Source: Collinsella sp. (GTDB lineage: Bacteria; Actinomycetota; Coriobacteriia; Coriobacteriales; Coriobacteriaceae). Taken from it: DNA of 64,000 nucleotides. The stretch lies in the NCBI GenBank assembly GCA_019424905.1, contig JAHYYP010000001.1, forward strand, positions 78,243 to 142,242, written 5' to 3'. Of this stretch, positions 33,685-41,441 are shown one piece after another. The translations under genes were made by a program, and so were the position numbers. How positions within the stretch are numbered: the stretch's first letter is position 1; each line of letters opens with the position of its first letter. Under the pieces are notes generated by a model that made no database searches, was not told the DNA's origin, and saw only the letters and a list, made by a program, of their open reading frames with translations.

Positions 33685-33902
33685 ATCTCGATCTGTAACA
33701 TCTAGACCCGATTTGGGCGGCTAAGTGTTACAGATCGAGATGTTTCGGCAGGACGGTCTTCGTTTGTCTAAATCTGTAACACGAGGGACGGATTTTGCCG
33801 AGTTGTTGTTATAGATTGAGATTTTTTAGCAGGCGGGTTTGGTTTGTCTCGATCTGTAACAGTAAGACCCGGTTTTGTCGCGTAACTGTTACAGATTGAG
33901 AC
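33685..33902. repeat. Array of three 57-bp palindromes (units 7-9)
   Basis: Units are 33685-33741, 33766-33822 and 33846-33902, each exactly 57 bp, spaced 81 and 80 bases, with linkers of 24 and 23 bases. The left flank (ATTCTCGGCTTCTTAAACAA) matches the left flanks of the arrays at 9233 and 16172. Unit 8 is the most diverged (GTCTAAATCTGTAACA / TGTTATAGATTGAGAT). The rest of the 447-base gap between tRNA and the next gene has only the tRNA terminator and the next gene's leader. Confidence 0.92.
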
Positions 33903-34043
33903 AAACCGACGGGCCGCCCTGCCCCATCCACCTGCCGCTACCTGCTGTCCGCCGATTTCCGTTGCGCTGTTGTATTCCCATGCCATATCCTCTAGACAAC
34001 TACGCGGCAACATCGCCGCCGCGCCTACAAGAGAGGAATGTCC

Positions 34044-36074
34044 ATGACCGCACCTGCATCCAAGCTGCTCCAGCCCATTACGGTTGGCCCCCTTGAGCTC
34101 AAAAACCGCATTATGTTTCCGCCGCTGACCACCGGCTACGAGGAGCGTGACGGCTCCATTGGCGAGCGCAGCCTGGCTTTTTACGAGCGCTTGGCCCGTG
34201 GCGGCGTGAGTTACATCGTCATCGGCGACGTTGCTCCCGTCATGACCGCAAGCCCCACGCCCAAGCTGGCGACCGACGCCCAAATCCCCACGTTTAAGGC
34301 CCTGGCCGATGCCGTCCACAAGCACGGCGCCAAGGTCGCGCTGCAGCTGTTCCACCCCGAGTACGACGTGCCCGGTGTCGGCCGCATGGTCATGGGATCC
34401 ATGGCCGCCGCCAAGGCCGCGCAGGAGGCCAAGGCCGCCGGCGACGAGGAGACCTTTGCCGCCAAGATGGCCGAGTCCAACGAGATCCGCAACCAGGCCT
34501 ACGCCAAGCTGCACCACGACATGCAGCACTTTGTGAACGAGGCGAGTGTGGAGCAGCTCACCCAGATCAAGGAGGCTATCGCCGCCTCGGCCGCTCGCGC
34601 GCAGCAGGCCGGGATCGATGCCATCGAGGTCCACGGCGACCGCCTGGTAGGTTCGCTGTGCTCGGCCATCCTCAACCAGCGCACCGACGAGTACGGCGGC
34701 TCGTTCGAGAACCGCGTTCGCTACGCGCTGGAGGTCGTCGCTGCCATTAAGGAAGCCGCGCCGCAGCTGATGGTGGAGTACAAGCTCCCCGTGATCATGG
34801 AGAACCCCGACGGCACGCCGCGCGGCAAGGGCGGCCTGCAGCCCGACGAGGCCTGCGAGTTCGCCAAGCTGCTCGAGGGCGCGGGCATCGATATGATCCA
34901 GGTCGCACAGGCCAACCACACCGGCAACATGGGCGACACCATTCCGCCCATGGGCGCCATGCCCTACAACTGGACGCTGCCCGTGGCCGAGCGCGTCAAG
35001 GCCCTGGTCTCCGTGCCGGTGGCAACCGTCGGCCGTGTTGTTTCGGTCGAGGCCGGCGAGAAGATTCTGGAAGACGGCGCCGCCGACATCATCGCCTATG
35101 GCCGCTCGCTCATGTGCGACCCCGACATTGCGCTGAAGGCCGCCACGGGTGAGCCCATCCGCGAGTGCCTCAACTGCAACAAGGGCTGCGTCGACGCGAT
35201 TCAAAATCGCAAGTACATCTCGTGCGTGCTCAATGCCGAGAACGGCGACGAGGCGACCATCGCCATCAAGCCGGGCGAGGGCGACAAGAAGATCGCCGTG
35301 GTGGGCGGCGGTATTGCCGGCCTGGAGGCCGCGCGCGTGGCGGCCAAGCGCGGCTACGATGTGACCGTCTACGAGGCGAGCGATCATCTGGGCGGCCAGA
35401 TTGTGCTGGCGGCCGCGCCTCCGCGCAAGGACGAGATCATGCGCTCGGTCGAGTATTACGAGAAGATTCTGCCCGGCCTGGGCGTGAAGGTTGAGCTCAA
35501 CCATGCCGCTAGCCCCGCGGACCTCAACGCCGCCGATGCCGCGATTGTGGCCGTGGGCGCGCACGACGTGGTCATCCCCGTTCCGGGCGCCGACTCGGAG
35601 AAGGTCGTCTCGAGCTGGGACGTGCTGGCCGGCAAGGTGGAGCTTACGGGCCGCGCCGCCGTCATTGGCGGTGGCCTGGTGGGCACCGAGACTGCCGAGT
35701 ACCTGCTGCAGCACGGCTGCCAGGTGGCGATCGTGGAGATGCTCGACAAGATTGCCGCGGGCGAGTCCGAGACCATTCTGCCGCTGATTATGAGCGACTT
35801 TGCCGAGCACAACGTGGAGCAGCACGTGAAGACCCGCCTGACCGCCATTACCGACGAGGGCGTTGAGGCCATTTGCACCACCGAGGACGGCGCCGAGGAG
35901 CCGGTGAAGATCGCCTGCGATTACGTGGTGATGGCCGTGGGCTCCAAGGCCAACGCGTTTGACCTGGATGGCGTGACGGTGCCCGTGACTTGCGTGGGCG
36001 ACTGCTCGGGTGAGCGCACCGCCGACATTGCGAGCGCCATTCGCACGGCGTATCACGCGGCCAACGAGCTGTAG
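34044..36074 (+). CDS. Old-yellow-enzyme-type NADH:flavin/FeS oxidoreductase
   Basis: A 676-residue cytosolic enoate or dienoyl-CoA reductase-like enzyme. The N-terminal FMN-barrel starts LLQPITVGPLELKNRIMFPP. A [4Fe-4S] cysteine set follows (CLNCNKGC plus a fourth Cys in YISCVLN), then FAD-binding GGGIAGLEAARVAAK and NAD-binding GGGLVGTETAEYL. Two oddities are visible: an Ala/Glu-rich insertion near residues 120-160, and HGDRLVGSLCSAILNQRTDEYGG where relatives such as FadH have HGAHGYL before the NxRTDEYGG motif. The substrate is therefore not assigned. ATG 34044 follows AGAGGAA by seven bases; ATG 34038 is too close to the SD. Confidence 0.85.
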   Translation: MTAPASKLLQPITVGPLELKNRIMFPPLTTGYEERDGSIGERSLAFYERLARGGVSYIVIGDVAPVMTASPTPKLATDAQIPTFKALADAVHKHGAKVALQLFHPEYDVPGVGRMVMGSMAAAKAAQEAKAAGDEETFAAKMAESNEIRNQAYAKLHHDMQHFVNEASVEQLTQIKEAIAASAARAQQAGIDAIEVHGDRLVGSLCSAILNQRTDEYGGSFENRVRYALEVVAAIKEAAPQLMVEYKLPVIMENPDGTPRGKGGLQPDEACEFAKLLEGAGIDMIQVAQANHTGNMGDTIPPMGAMPYNWTLPVAERVKALVSVPVATVGRVVSVEAGEKILEDGAADIIAYGRSLMCDPDIALKAATGEPIRECLNCNKGCVDAIQNRKYISCVLNAENGDEATIAIKPGEGDKKIAVVGGGIAGLEAARVAAKRGYDVTVYEASDHLGGQIVLAAAPPRKDEIMRSVEYYEKILPGLGVKVELNHAASPADLNAADAAIVAVGAHDVVIPVPGADSEKVVSSWDVLAGKVELTGRAAVIGGGLVGTETAEYLLQHGCQVAIVEMLDKIAAGESETILPLIMSDFAEHNVEQHVKTRLTAITDEGVEAICTTEDGAEEPVKIACDYVVMAVGSKANAFDLDGVTVPVTCVGDCSGERTADIASAIRTAYHAANEL

Positions 36075-36149
36075 TTGAACATCGCGGCCAGGCGGGGCGG
36101 TAGCACGGATCCGTCTCGCCCGGCTGTGTCCCGTCGGGTGTTAACCGGT

Positions 36150-36185
36150 GCGGGGCCTGCAAGCGCAGCAGGTCCCGCCCTTTTT
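36150..36185 (+). terminator. Intrinsic terminator of the flavin oxidoreductase gene
   Basis: GCGGGGCCTGC (36150-36160) pairs with GCAGGTCCCGC (36168-36178, one wobble) around AAGCGCA and is followed by CCTTTTTG. Confidence 0.88.
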
Positions 36186-36444
36186 GTTTTGCTCCGGTGG
36201 ATGGCAATGCGCGGTAATCATGAGGAGTGAGGACGTCTACTGCCTTGCAGATCACTCAAAAATATTGGGGGAGGGGTTAATAATTATATCCTCTATACCA
36301 AAGGACATAAAGAGATGCCAATTTTGTTGACAAGCGAATGACGATTAGCTGCGAGTCAGCTACCAGCGTAAATAATCGATAAAGAAATGTCGTAATTTGG
36401 TGCCAAATGCCCAGATAACGCCGCGTCTATTTTAATTAACTGCT

Positions 36445-36473
36445 TTGAGCAAACAGTAAAATGCTACTATCTA
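36445..36473 (+). promoter_or_regulatory. Predicted promoter of the two-HTH protein gene
   Basis: TTGAGC (36445-36450), a 17-base spacer and TATCTA (36468-36473) lie 42 bases before the GTG start. The surrounding 36240-36500 is the most AT-rich stretch of the window. A palindrome ATTTGG-TG-CCAAAT (36394-36407) upstream could be an operator. No gene was seen in 36186-36514. Confidence 0.5.
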
Positions 36474-36514
36474 ACTTGCACGTAAGAAAGCAGATTAACG
36501 GTTAAGGCTAAGAA

Positions 36515-36919
36515 GTGGCAGGTATGTCGGAAGCAACTAGGACTCGCACGCATGCGCCCGAGGTTAGGCAGCGCGCCGTCGAGATCCTCCAAGAGGGGGT
36601 CGGCCATCGCGCCCTCGCCGCGGAGCTTGGCATTCCCCAGGCCACGGCTCGTCAGTGGGCCCGCGCGTATGCCGTGGGCGGTGCCGACGCCGTTCTCAAT
36701 GCCGGTTCGCATCATCACACCTATTCGTACGACGTAAAGCTCGCTGTGGTTAAGGACCGTCTGGAAAGCGGCTTGACGGTTCGCGAGGCCATGATCAAGC
36801 ACAAGATTCCCAGCGAGTCTTCGGTCAAGGCTTGGTGCCGTCAGTACCGTGAGGGCGGTGAGTCCGCACTGGTCGATAAGCCGCGCGGTCGCAAGCCGCG
36901 CGTTAAAAAGGCGGAATAG
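36515..36919 (+). CDS. Small protein with two helix-turn-helix domains and a basic AT-hook-like tail
   Basis: A 134-residue DNA-binding protein resembling the OrfA part of IS3-type transposases, but with no OrfB or terminal repeats nearby, so probably a resident regulator or a remnant. HTH 1 is RQRAVEILQEGVGHRALAAELGIPQATARQWARAY. HTH 2 is VKLAVVKDRLESGLTVREAMIKHKIPSESSVKAWCRQY. The tail, VDKPRGRKPRVKKAE, contains an RGRKPR core like an AT-hook. GTG 36515 is chosen for the AAGG seven bases upstream; ATG 36524 is the alternative. A promoter and a terminator flank it, so it is a free-standing transcription unit. Confidence 0.68.
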   Translation: MAGMSEATRTRTHAPEVRQRAVEILQEGVGHRALAAELGIPQATARQWARAYAVGGADAVLNAGSHHHTYSYDVKLAVVKDRLESGLTVREAMIKHKIPSESSVKAWCRQYREGGESALVDKPRGRKPRVKKAE

Positions 36920-36931
36920 CAAACGGGATGG

Positions 36932-36954
36932 TGCGCCCACAGGGGCGCATTTTT
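36932..36954 (+). terminator. Intrinsic terminator of the two-HTH protein gene
   Basis: TGCGCCC (36932-36938) pairs with GGGCGCA (36943-36949) around ACAG and is followed by TTTTT. In the following 250 bases before the ech operon I see no gene and no clear structure. Confidence 0.85.
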
Positions 36955-37204
36955 CTTGCCGCGCCAACTTTTTGGACCGGCGCGAGCCTGTCGGGACATC
37001 CTCCAAAGTGGCCAATAAACCGCGCGCAGTGGCCCGCGCGCCTGTCGCTGCGATAGGGGAGCGTCGCCTCTCTGCTCCAAAGCAGACGTGCCCTTACCCC
37101 GTACGCCTAAAACTCCCCAGTTGACCGAAAACCTGCCGCCGCTGCTCCTCAATTGAGCTATAACGTTAAACAATTGCAGCGTTTTTGCATGGGGGAGTGA
37201 TGGT

Positions 37205-40087
37205 ATGACGCTACTGTATTTCCTTACCCTGTTTCCGCTGGTACCGGCGCTGGGCATGCTGCTCGCGCGCGGTGACCGCGCCCGCGATGCGGTGGGGCTC
37301 ATAGGTTCCGGCATTATTATGGCGGTGACAGTTGTAGTCGCCGTCATGTTTTTTGGCACGGGTCCGCAGAGCTTTGAGGTTGCCCCCGGCACCTCGCATG
37401 TGCTCTCGATCATCAGCTCCGCCATCGATGTCATCCTGTGCGCCGTCATCCTGTACAACGCGTATAAATATAGGAACGCGCTCACCACGGTGCTCGGCAT
37501 AGTCCAGCTGGTGGGTTCGCTCGCCTTTGCGGCCATGACGCTGCCCGCGGCCGAAGCCGTCACGGCGACGCCGCTCTACCTGGACTACATGAGCGTGATC
37601 ATGGTCCTCGCCGTCGGTATCGTCGGCAGCCTTATCTGCGTGTATGCCCTGGGCTACATGAAGGACTTCCAGGCCCACGACGAGCACGAGGCTGCGCTGC
37701 GCGGGCAGACCGCGCCCGACCGTCGCCCGCAGTTCCTGGCGCTTATGTTCCTGTTCCTCTCGGCCATGTTCGTCATCGTGACGAGCGACAACCTTGAGTG
37801 GCTGTTCTGCGGCTGGGAAATCACCACCGTGTGCTCGTTCCTTATGATTGGCTACACGCGCACGCCCGAGGCCATCAAAAACGCCTTCACCCAGATCATC
37901 CTCAACATGCTGGGCGGCATCGCGTTTTTGGTCGGACTCATGTACCTGCACGTTAACGGCATGCCGCTGACCATCTCGGGCATGATCGAGCTTTCCGGCG
38001 CCGGCACCGCGCAGTCCGCGCTGCTGGTGATGCCGGTCATCTTGCTATCGCTCGCCGCCCTTACCAAGGCCGCACAGATGCCGTTCCACACTTGGCTGCT
38101 TGGCGCCATGGTTGCCCCCACGCCCACGAGCGCCCTGCTGCACTCGTCAACCATGGTCAAAGCCGGCGTGTTCCTGATGGTCAAGCTGAGCCCGCTCTAT
38201 GCCATCTATCCCGTGACCGGCTTTATGGTCACGAGTGTGGGTGCCATCACGTTTTTGCTCGCCGCCCTCATGGCCATCTCGCAGAGCAACGCCAAACGCG
38301 TGCTCGCGTACTCCACCATTTCCAACTTGGGCCTCATCAGTGCCTGTTTGGGTGTCGGCGCGCCCGAGGCCGTATGGGCGGCCATCTTCCTGATCCTGTT
38401 CCACACGGTGGCAAAGTCGCTGCTGTTCCTGTGCGTGGGCACGGCCGAGCATCATATCGGCAGCCGCAATATCGAGGACATGGACGGTATGTTCAGCCGC
38501 ATGCCGCACCTGACGCGCCTGATGATGCTGGGCATCATGGGCATGTTTGTGGCGCCGTTTGGCATGCTCGTGTCCAAGTGGGGCGCCCTGGTGGCGTTCG
38601 CGCAGACCGGCAACGTGCTCATGATCATGGTGTTGGCCTTTGGCTCGGCTGCGACGTTTTACTTCTGGGGCAAGTGGCTTGCCAAGCTTTCGGGCGTCGA
38701 CCCCACGGCTCAAAACGTTGAGGTCAATGTCCATAAGACCGAATGGATGGCGCTCAACACCATCGCCGCGCTGCTGATTCTGTGCTGCGTGGCCTTCCCG
38801 CTCATCTCGAGCGGTCTGGTGTCGCCTTACCTGGCCATGGTGTTTGGTCGCGTGCCGTACGTTATTGGCAAGGACGCCATGTATCTGATGGTGGTTATCG
38901 TGGCGTTTATCGCCGTGGTGCTGCTGACTTCATTCCGCGTGAGCAACAAACCGCACGTCAACGTGTACCTTTCGGGCGTGGGAACCGACAAATATCGCCA
39001 TTTCCGCGGCTCGATGGGTCACGAGGTAAAGGCCGAAAAGCGCAATTGGTACTCGGAGGACGCCCTTGGCGAGAAGCGTATTGGCCCCGCGGGTAGCGTC
39101 GTGTGCTGCAGTATTATTTTGTTTGCGCTGCTGTGTTGCGCGTGGATTGGGCCCGAGCGGCTTGCCATGAGCGCGCCCTCGGTGCTGCGTGGCAAGTATT
39201 TTGAAGGTTCGGGTGTCGTGGGCATCTTTATTGGCACCGTGGCGTTTGCCCTGCTGGCGCCGCTTGTGGGCGGCCTGATCGACGGCGTTGACCGTAAGCT
39301 TTCGGCTCGCATGCAGGGCCGTGTGGGCCCGCGCCTGCTGCAACCGTTCTACGACGTTGCCAAGCTGCTGAGCAAGGCCCCTGCCAGCGTAAACACCATG
39401 GACGATACCTACATGGCGTGCGCGCTCATCTTTACCGTCGTGGGCGGCGGCATCTTTGTGTCGGGCTCCAACACGCTGCTGTGCGCCTTTATGGTGACGC
39501 TCGCCGCGATCTTTGTGGTGTTGGCGTCCGCCTCGACGCAAAGCCCGTTTGCCCAGGTTGGCGCCGACCGCGAGCTGCTGCAGGTTATGAGTTACGAGCC
39601 CGCCGTTCTGCTGATGAGCGTGGGCCTGTACCTTGCCACCGATAGCTTCGATTCCATCGCCGTGACGGGGCAGTCGGCCCCCATCATCGTGTACAGCGCG
39701 CCCATTTTCCTCGCGCTGCTCGCGGTGCTCACCATCAAGCTGCGCAAGTCGCCGTTTGACCTTTCGTACTCGCATCACGCGCATCAGGAGATCGTTCAGG
39801 GCGTCGCCACCGAGATGAGCGGCGGCACGCTGGCAAAGATGACCCTTATGCACTGGTGCGAGACCGTGCTGTTTTTGATGTGGGTGGGCATGTTCTTTGT
39901 CTGGGACAACCCGGTGAGCTGGGTCGTGGCCCTGGTCGTGATGGCCGCGACGTATTTTGTCGAGGTACTGATCGACAACACCTTTGCCCGCAGCACCTGG
40001 CGCAGCTGCTTTAAGCTCGGATGGGGCGTGGCGCTGGTGTTTGGCCTGCTCAATCTTATGCCCATCCTCGTCGACGTGTTTATTTAG
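37205..40087 (+). CDS. echAB: Energy-converting hydrogenase membrane subunits EchA and EchB fused
   Basis: A 960-residue membrane protein. Residues of about 1-620 are a NuoL/HyfB-like antiporter-type subunit (EchA): ALTKAAQMPFHTWLLGAM, then PTPTSALLHSSTMVKAGVFL, are the proton-channel hallmarks. Residues of about 630-960 are a NuoH/HyfC-like subunit (EchB): DGVDRKLSARMQGRVGPRLLQPFYDVAKLL and KSPFDLSYSHHAHQEIVQG. In known Ech complexes these are separate proteins; here one open frame joins them with no stop codon. It is the first gene of a five-gene operon whose order A-B-C-D-E-F is canonical. The complex couples ferredoxin oxidation and H2 formation to ion pumping. Confidence 0.92.
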   Translation: MTLLYFLTLFPLVPALGMLLARGDRARDAVGLIGSGIIMAVTVVVAVMFFGTGPQSFEVAPGTSHVLSIISSAIDVILCAVILYNAYKYRNALTTVLGIVQLVGSLAFAAMTLPAAEAVTATPLYLDYMSVIMVLAVGIVGSLICVYALGYMKDFQAHDEHEAALRGQTAPDRRPQFLALMFLFLSAMFVIVTSDNLEWLFCGWEITTVCSFLMIGYTRTPEAIKNAFTQIILNMLGGIAFLVGLMYLHVNGMPLTISGMIELSGAGTAQSALLVMPVILLSLAALTKAAQMPFHTWLLGAMVAPTPTSALLHSSTMVKAGVFLMVKLSPLYAIYPVTGFMVTSVGAITFLLAALMAISQSNAKRVLAYSTISNLGLISACLGVGAPEAVWAAIFLILFHTVAKSLLFLCVGTAEHHIGSRNIEDMDGMFSRMPHLTRLMMLGIMGMFVAPFGMLVSKWGALVAFAQTGNVLMIMVLAFGSAATFYFWGKWLAKLSGVDPTAQNVEVNVHKTEWMALNTIAALLILCCVAFPLISSGLVSPYLAMVFGRVPYVIGKDAMYLMVVIVAFIAVVLLTSFRVSNKPHVNVYLSGVGTDKYRHFRGSMGHEVKAEKRNWYSEDALGEKRIGPAGSVVCCSIILFALLCCAWIGPERLAMSAPSVLRGKYFEGSGVVGIFIGTVAFALLAPLVGGLIDGVDRKLSARMQGRVGPRLLQPFYDVAKLLSKAPASVNTMDDTYMACALIFTVVGGGIFVSGSNTLLCAFMVTLAAIFVVLASASTQSPFAQVGADRELLQVMSYEPAVLLMSVGLYLATDSFDSIAVTGQSAPIIVYSAPIFLALLAVLTIKLRKSPFDLSYSHHAHQEIVQGVATEMSGGTLAKMTLMHWCETVLFLMWVGMFFVWDNPVSWVVALVVMAATYFVEVLIDNTFARSTWRSCFKLGWGVALVFGLLNLMPILVDVFI

Positions 40088-40099
40088 GAGGCGGCATCC

Positions 40100-40717
40100 A
40101 TGGATCATAAAATGTCGCGCTCGCCGTGGGTTATTCATTACGACGGCTCGAGCTGCAACGGATGCGATATCGAGGTGCTGGCATCGCTCACGCCGCTGTT
40201 CGATGCGGAGCGCTTTGGCGTGGTCAACACCGGCAACCCCAAGCATGCGGACATCTTTTTGGTGACGGGGTCGGTCAATGCCCAGAACCTGCCCGTCGTG
40301 CGCCAGATCTACAACCAGATGCTCGAGCCCAAGTGCGTGGTGGCCTGCGGTATCTGTGCGTGTTCGGGCGGCGTGTTCCGCGATGCCTATAACGTGATCG
40401 GCGGCGTGGACCGCGCGATTCCCGTGGACGTGTACGCGCCCGGGTGCGCCATTCGCCCCGAGACCGTGATCGATGCCATCGTGGAGGCGTGCGGCATCCT
40501 GGACCAGAAGGAGGCCGTGATGCGCGCCGGCGGCGATCCGCTTACCGTGGGCGGCGCCGCGACCTGGGACGGTGGCGTTGAGCTGGGCGAGGACGGGTTT
40601 GTGGCTGCGGGGGCCGGGGCTGACGGTGCCGGTGACGCGCCTGCCGGGAAGCCCGCCGCGCCCGTCGCTGGCGACGCATCTGCTGAGACGCCCGCCGCTG
40701 CAAAGGAGGCCGAGTAA
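40100..40717 (+). CDS. echC: Energy-converting hydrogenase small subunit (NuoB-like, EchC)
   Basis: A 205-residue [4Fe-4S] subunit that passes electrons to the NiFe site. Cluster ligands are visible in SSCNGCDIE, ACGICACSGG and YAPGCAIRPE, the NuoB pattern. Residues after about 160 form an Ala/Gly/Pro-rich tail (GAGADGAGDAPAGKPAAPVA) absent from typical small subunits. An AGGAGG SD precedes ATG 40100. The stop overlaps the echD start by one base. Confidence 0.93.
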   Translation: MDHKMSRSPWVIHYDGSSCNGCDIEVLASLTPLFDAERFGVVNTGNPKHADIFLVTGSVNAQNLPVVRQIYNQMLEPKCVVACGICACSGGVFRDAYNVIGGVDRAIPVDVYAPGCAIRPETVIDAIVEACGILDQKEAVMRAGGDPLTVGGAATWDGGVELGEDGFVAAGAGADGAGDAPAGKPAAPVAGDASAETPAAAKEAE

Positions 40718-41436
40718 TGCAAAAGGCTATCTATACCACCGTCGGGATCGACGAGCTCCTGTCGCATGTCCAGGCGCTCAAGGGCGTCGGCGCGCGCTTT
40801 GTGCAGATGCACGCCGAGCGCTGTGTGGACGACGGATCGTATCGCCTGGTCTATACGTTTATCAACGTCCGCGCCGCGCAAGAGCAGATCGCGCGGGACG
40901 GAAACTATGCGATCGAGAACCTGGTGGTCGAGGGTATCGACCAGTACCAGGAGATTCCGTCCATCAGCTCGTACTATCCGGCGGTGTTTCCGTTTGAGAA
41001 CGAGGCCCACGACCTGTTTGGTCTTGCCATTACCGACATGCAGATTGACTTTAAGGGCTTTTTCTACCAGGTCTCGACTGCCGAACCCATGAGCGTCATC
41101 ACGCCCGAGGTGAAGACTGCGCGCGAGAAGGCCATGAAAGTCCGCGCGGCCGCCGAGGCCAAGGCGCGCAAGGCCGCGGCCGAGAAGGCTGCCGCTACCG
41201 CGGCCGCCGCGGGGAAGGGCGCTGTGGGCGCTGGCGATGCTGCGGGTGCTGCCGTCGCTCAGCCCGCTGCGGCTGCCGGCTCCGATGCTCAGCACGATGA
41301 GGCTGCTGCGAAGGCCGCGCTCAAGGCCGCCGAGATGGAGGCAAAGCTCGCCGCCATGGATCCCGAGAAAGCGGCCAAGGTCCGCGCGGCGCTTGCCGCC
41401 AAGGCCGCCCGCGATAAGCAGAAAAAGGAGGCGTAA
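40717..41436 (+). CDS. echD: Energy-converting hydrogenase subunit (NuoC-like, EchD) with Ala-rich tail
   Basis: A 239-residue protein. Residues 1-125 match the NuoC/HycE-N type (SISSYYPAVFPFENEAHDLFGLAITDMQIDFKGFFY), which docks the large subunit. The rest is an unusual Ala/Lys/Glu-rich helical tail (EKAMKVRAAAEAKARKAAAEKAAATAAA and onward) with no known counterpart in Ech subunits. Translationally coupled to echC. Confidence 0.88.
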   Translation: MQKAIYTTVGIDELLSHVQALKGVGARFVQMHAERCVDDGSYRLVYTFINVRAAQEQIARDGNYAIENLVVEGIDQYQEIPSISSYYPAVFPFENEAHDLFGLAITDMQIDFKGFFYQVSTAEPMSVITPEVKTAREKAMKVRAAAEAKARKAAAEKAAATAAAAGKGAVGAGDAAGAAVAQPAAAAGSDAQHDEAAAKAALKAAEMEAKLAAMDPEKAAKVRAALAAKAARDKQKKEA

Positions 41437-41441
41437 GGTCC

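Noticed and set aside
9233..33902. The 57-bp palindrome arrays as CRISPR arrays
   Set aside because: The repeated motif alternates in orientation, the intervals are partly similar between arrays, arrays have at most three units, and no cas gene is in the window.
33768..36056. A 762-codon minus-strand open frame opposite the flavin oxidoreductase
   Set aside because: Its composition (His/Gly/Leu-rich) is that of an antisense shadow and the plus-strand protein has clear motifs.
36515..36919. IS3-family insertion sequence
   Set aside because: There is no OrfB and there are no terminal inverted repeats around the gene.
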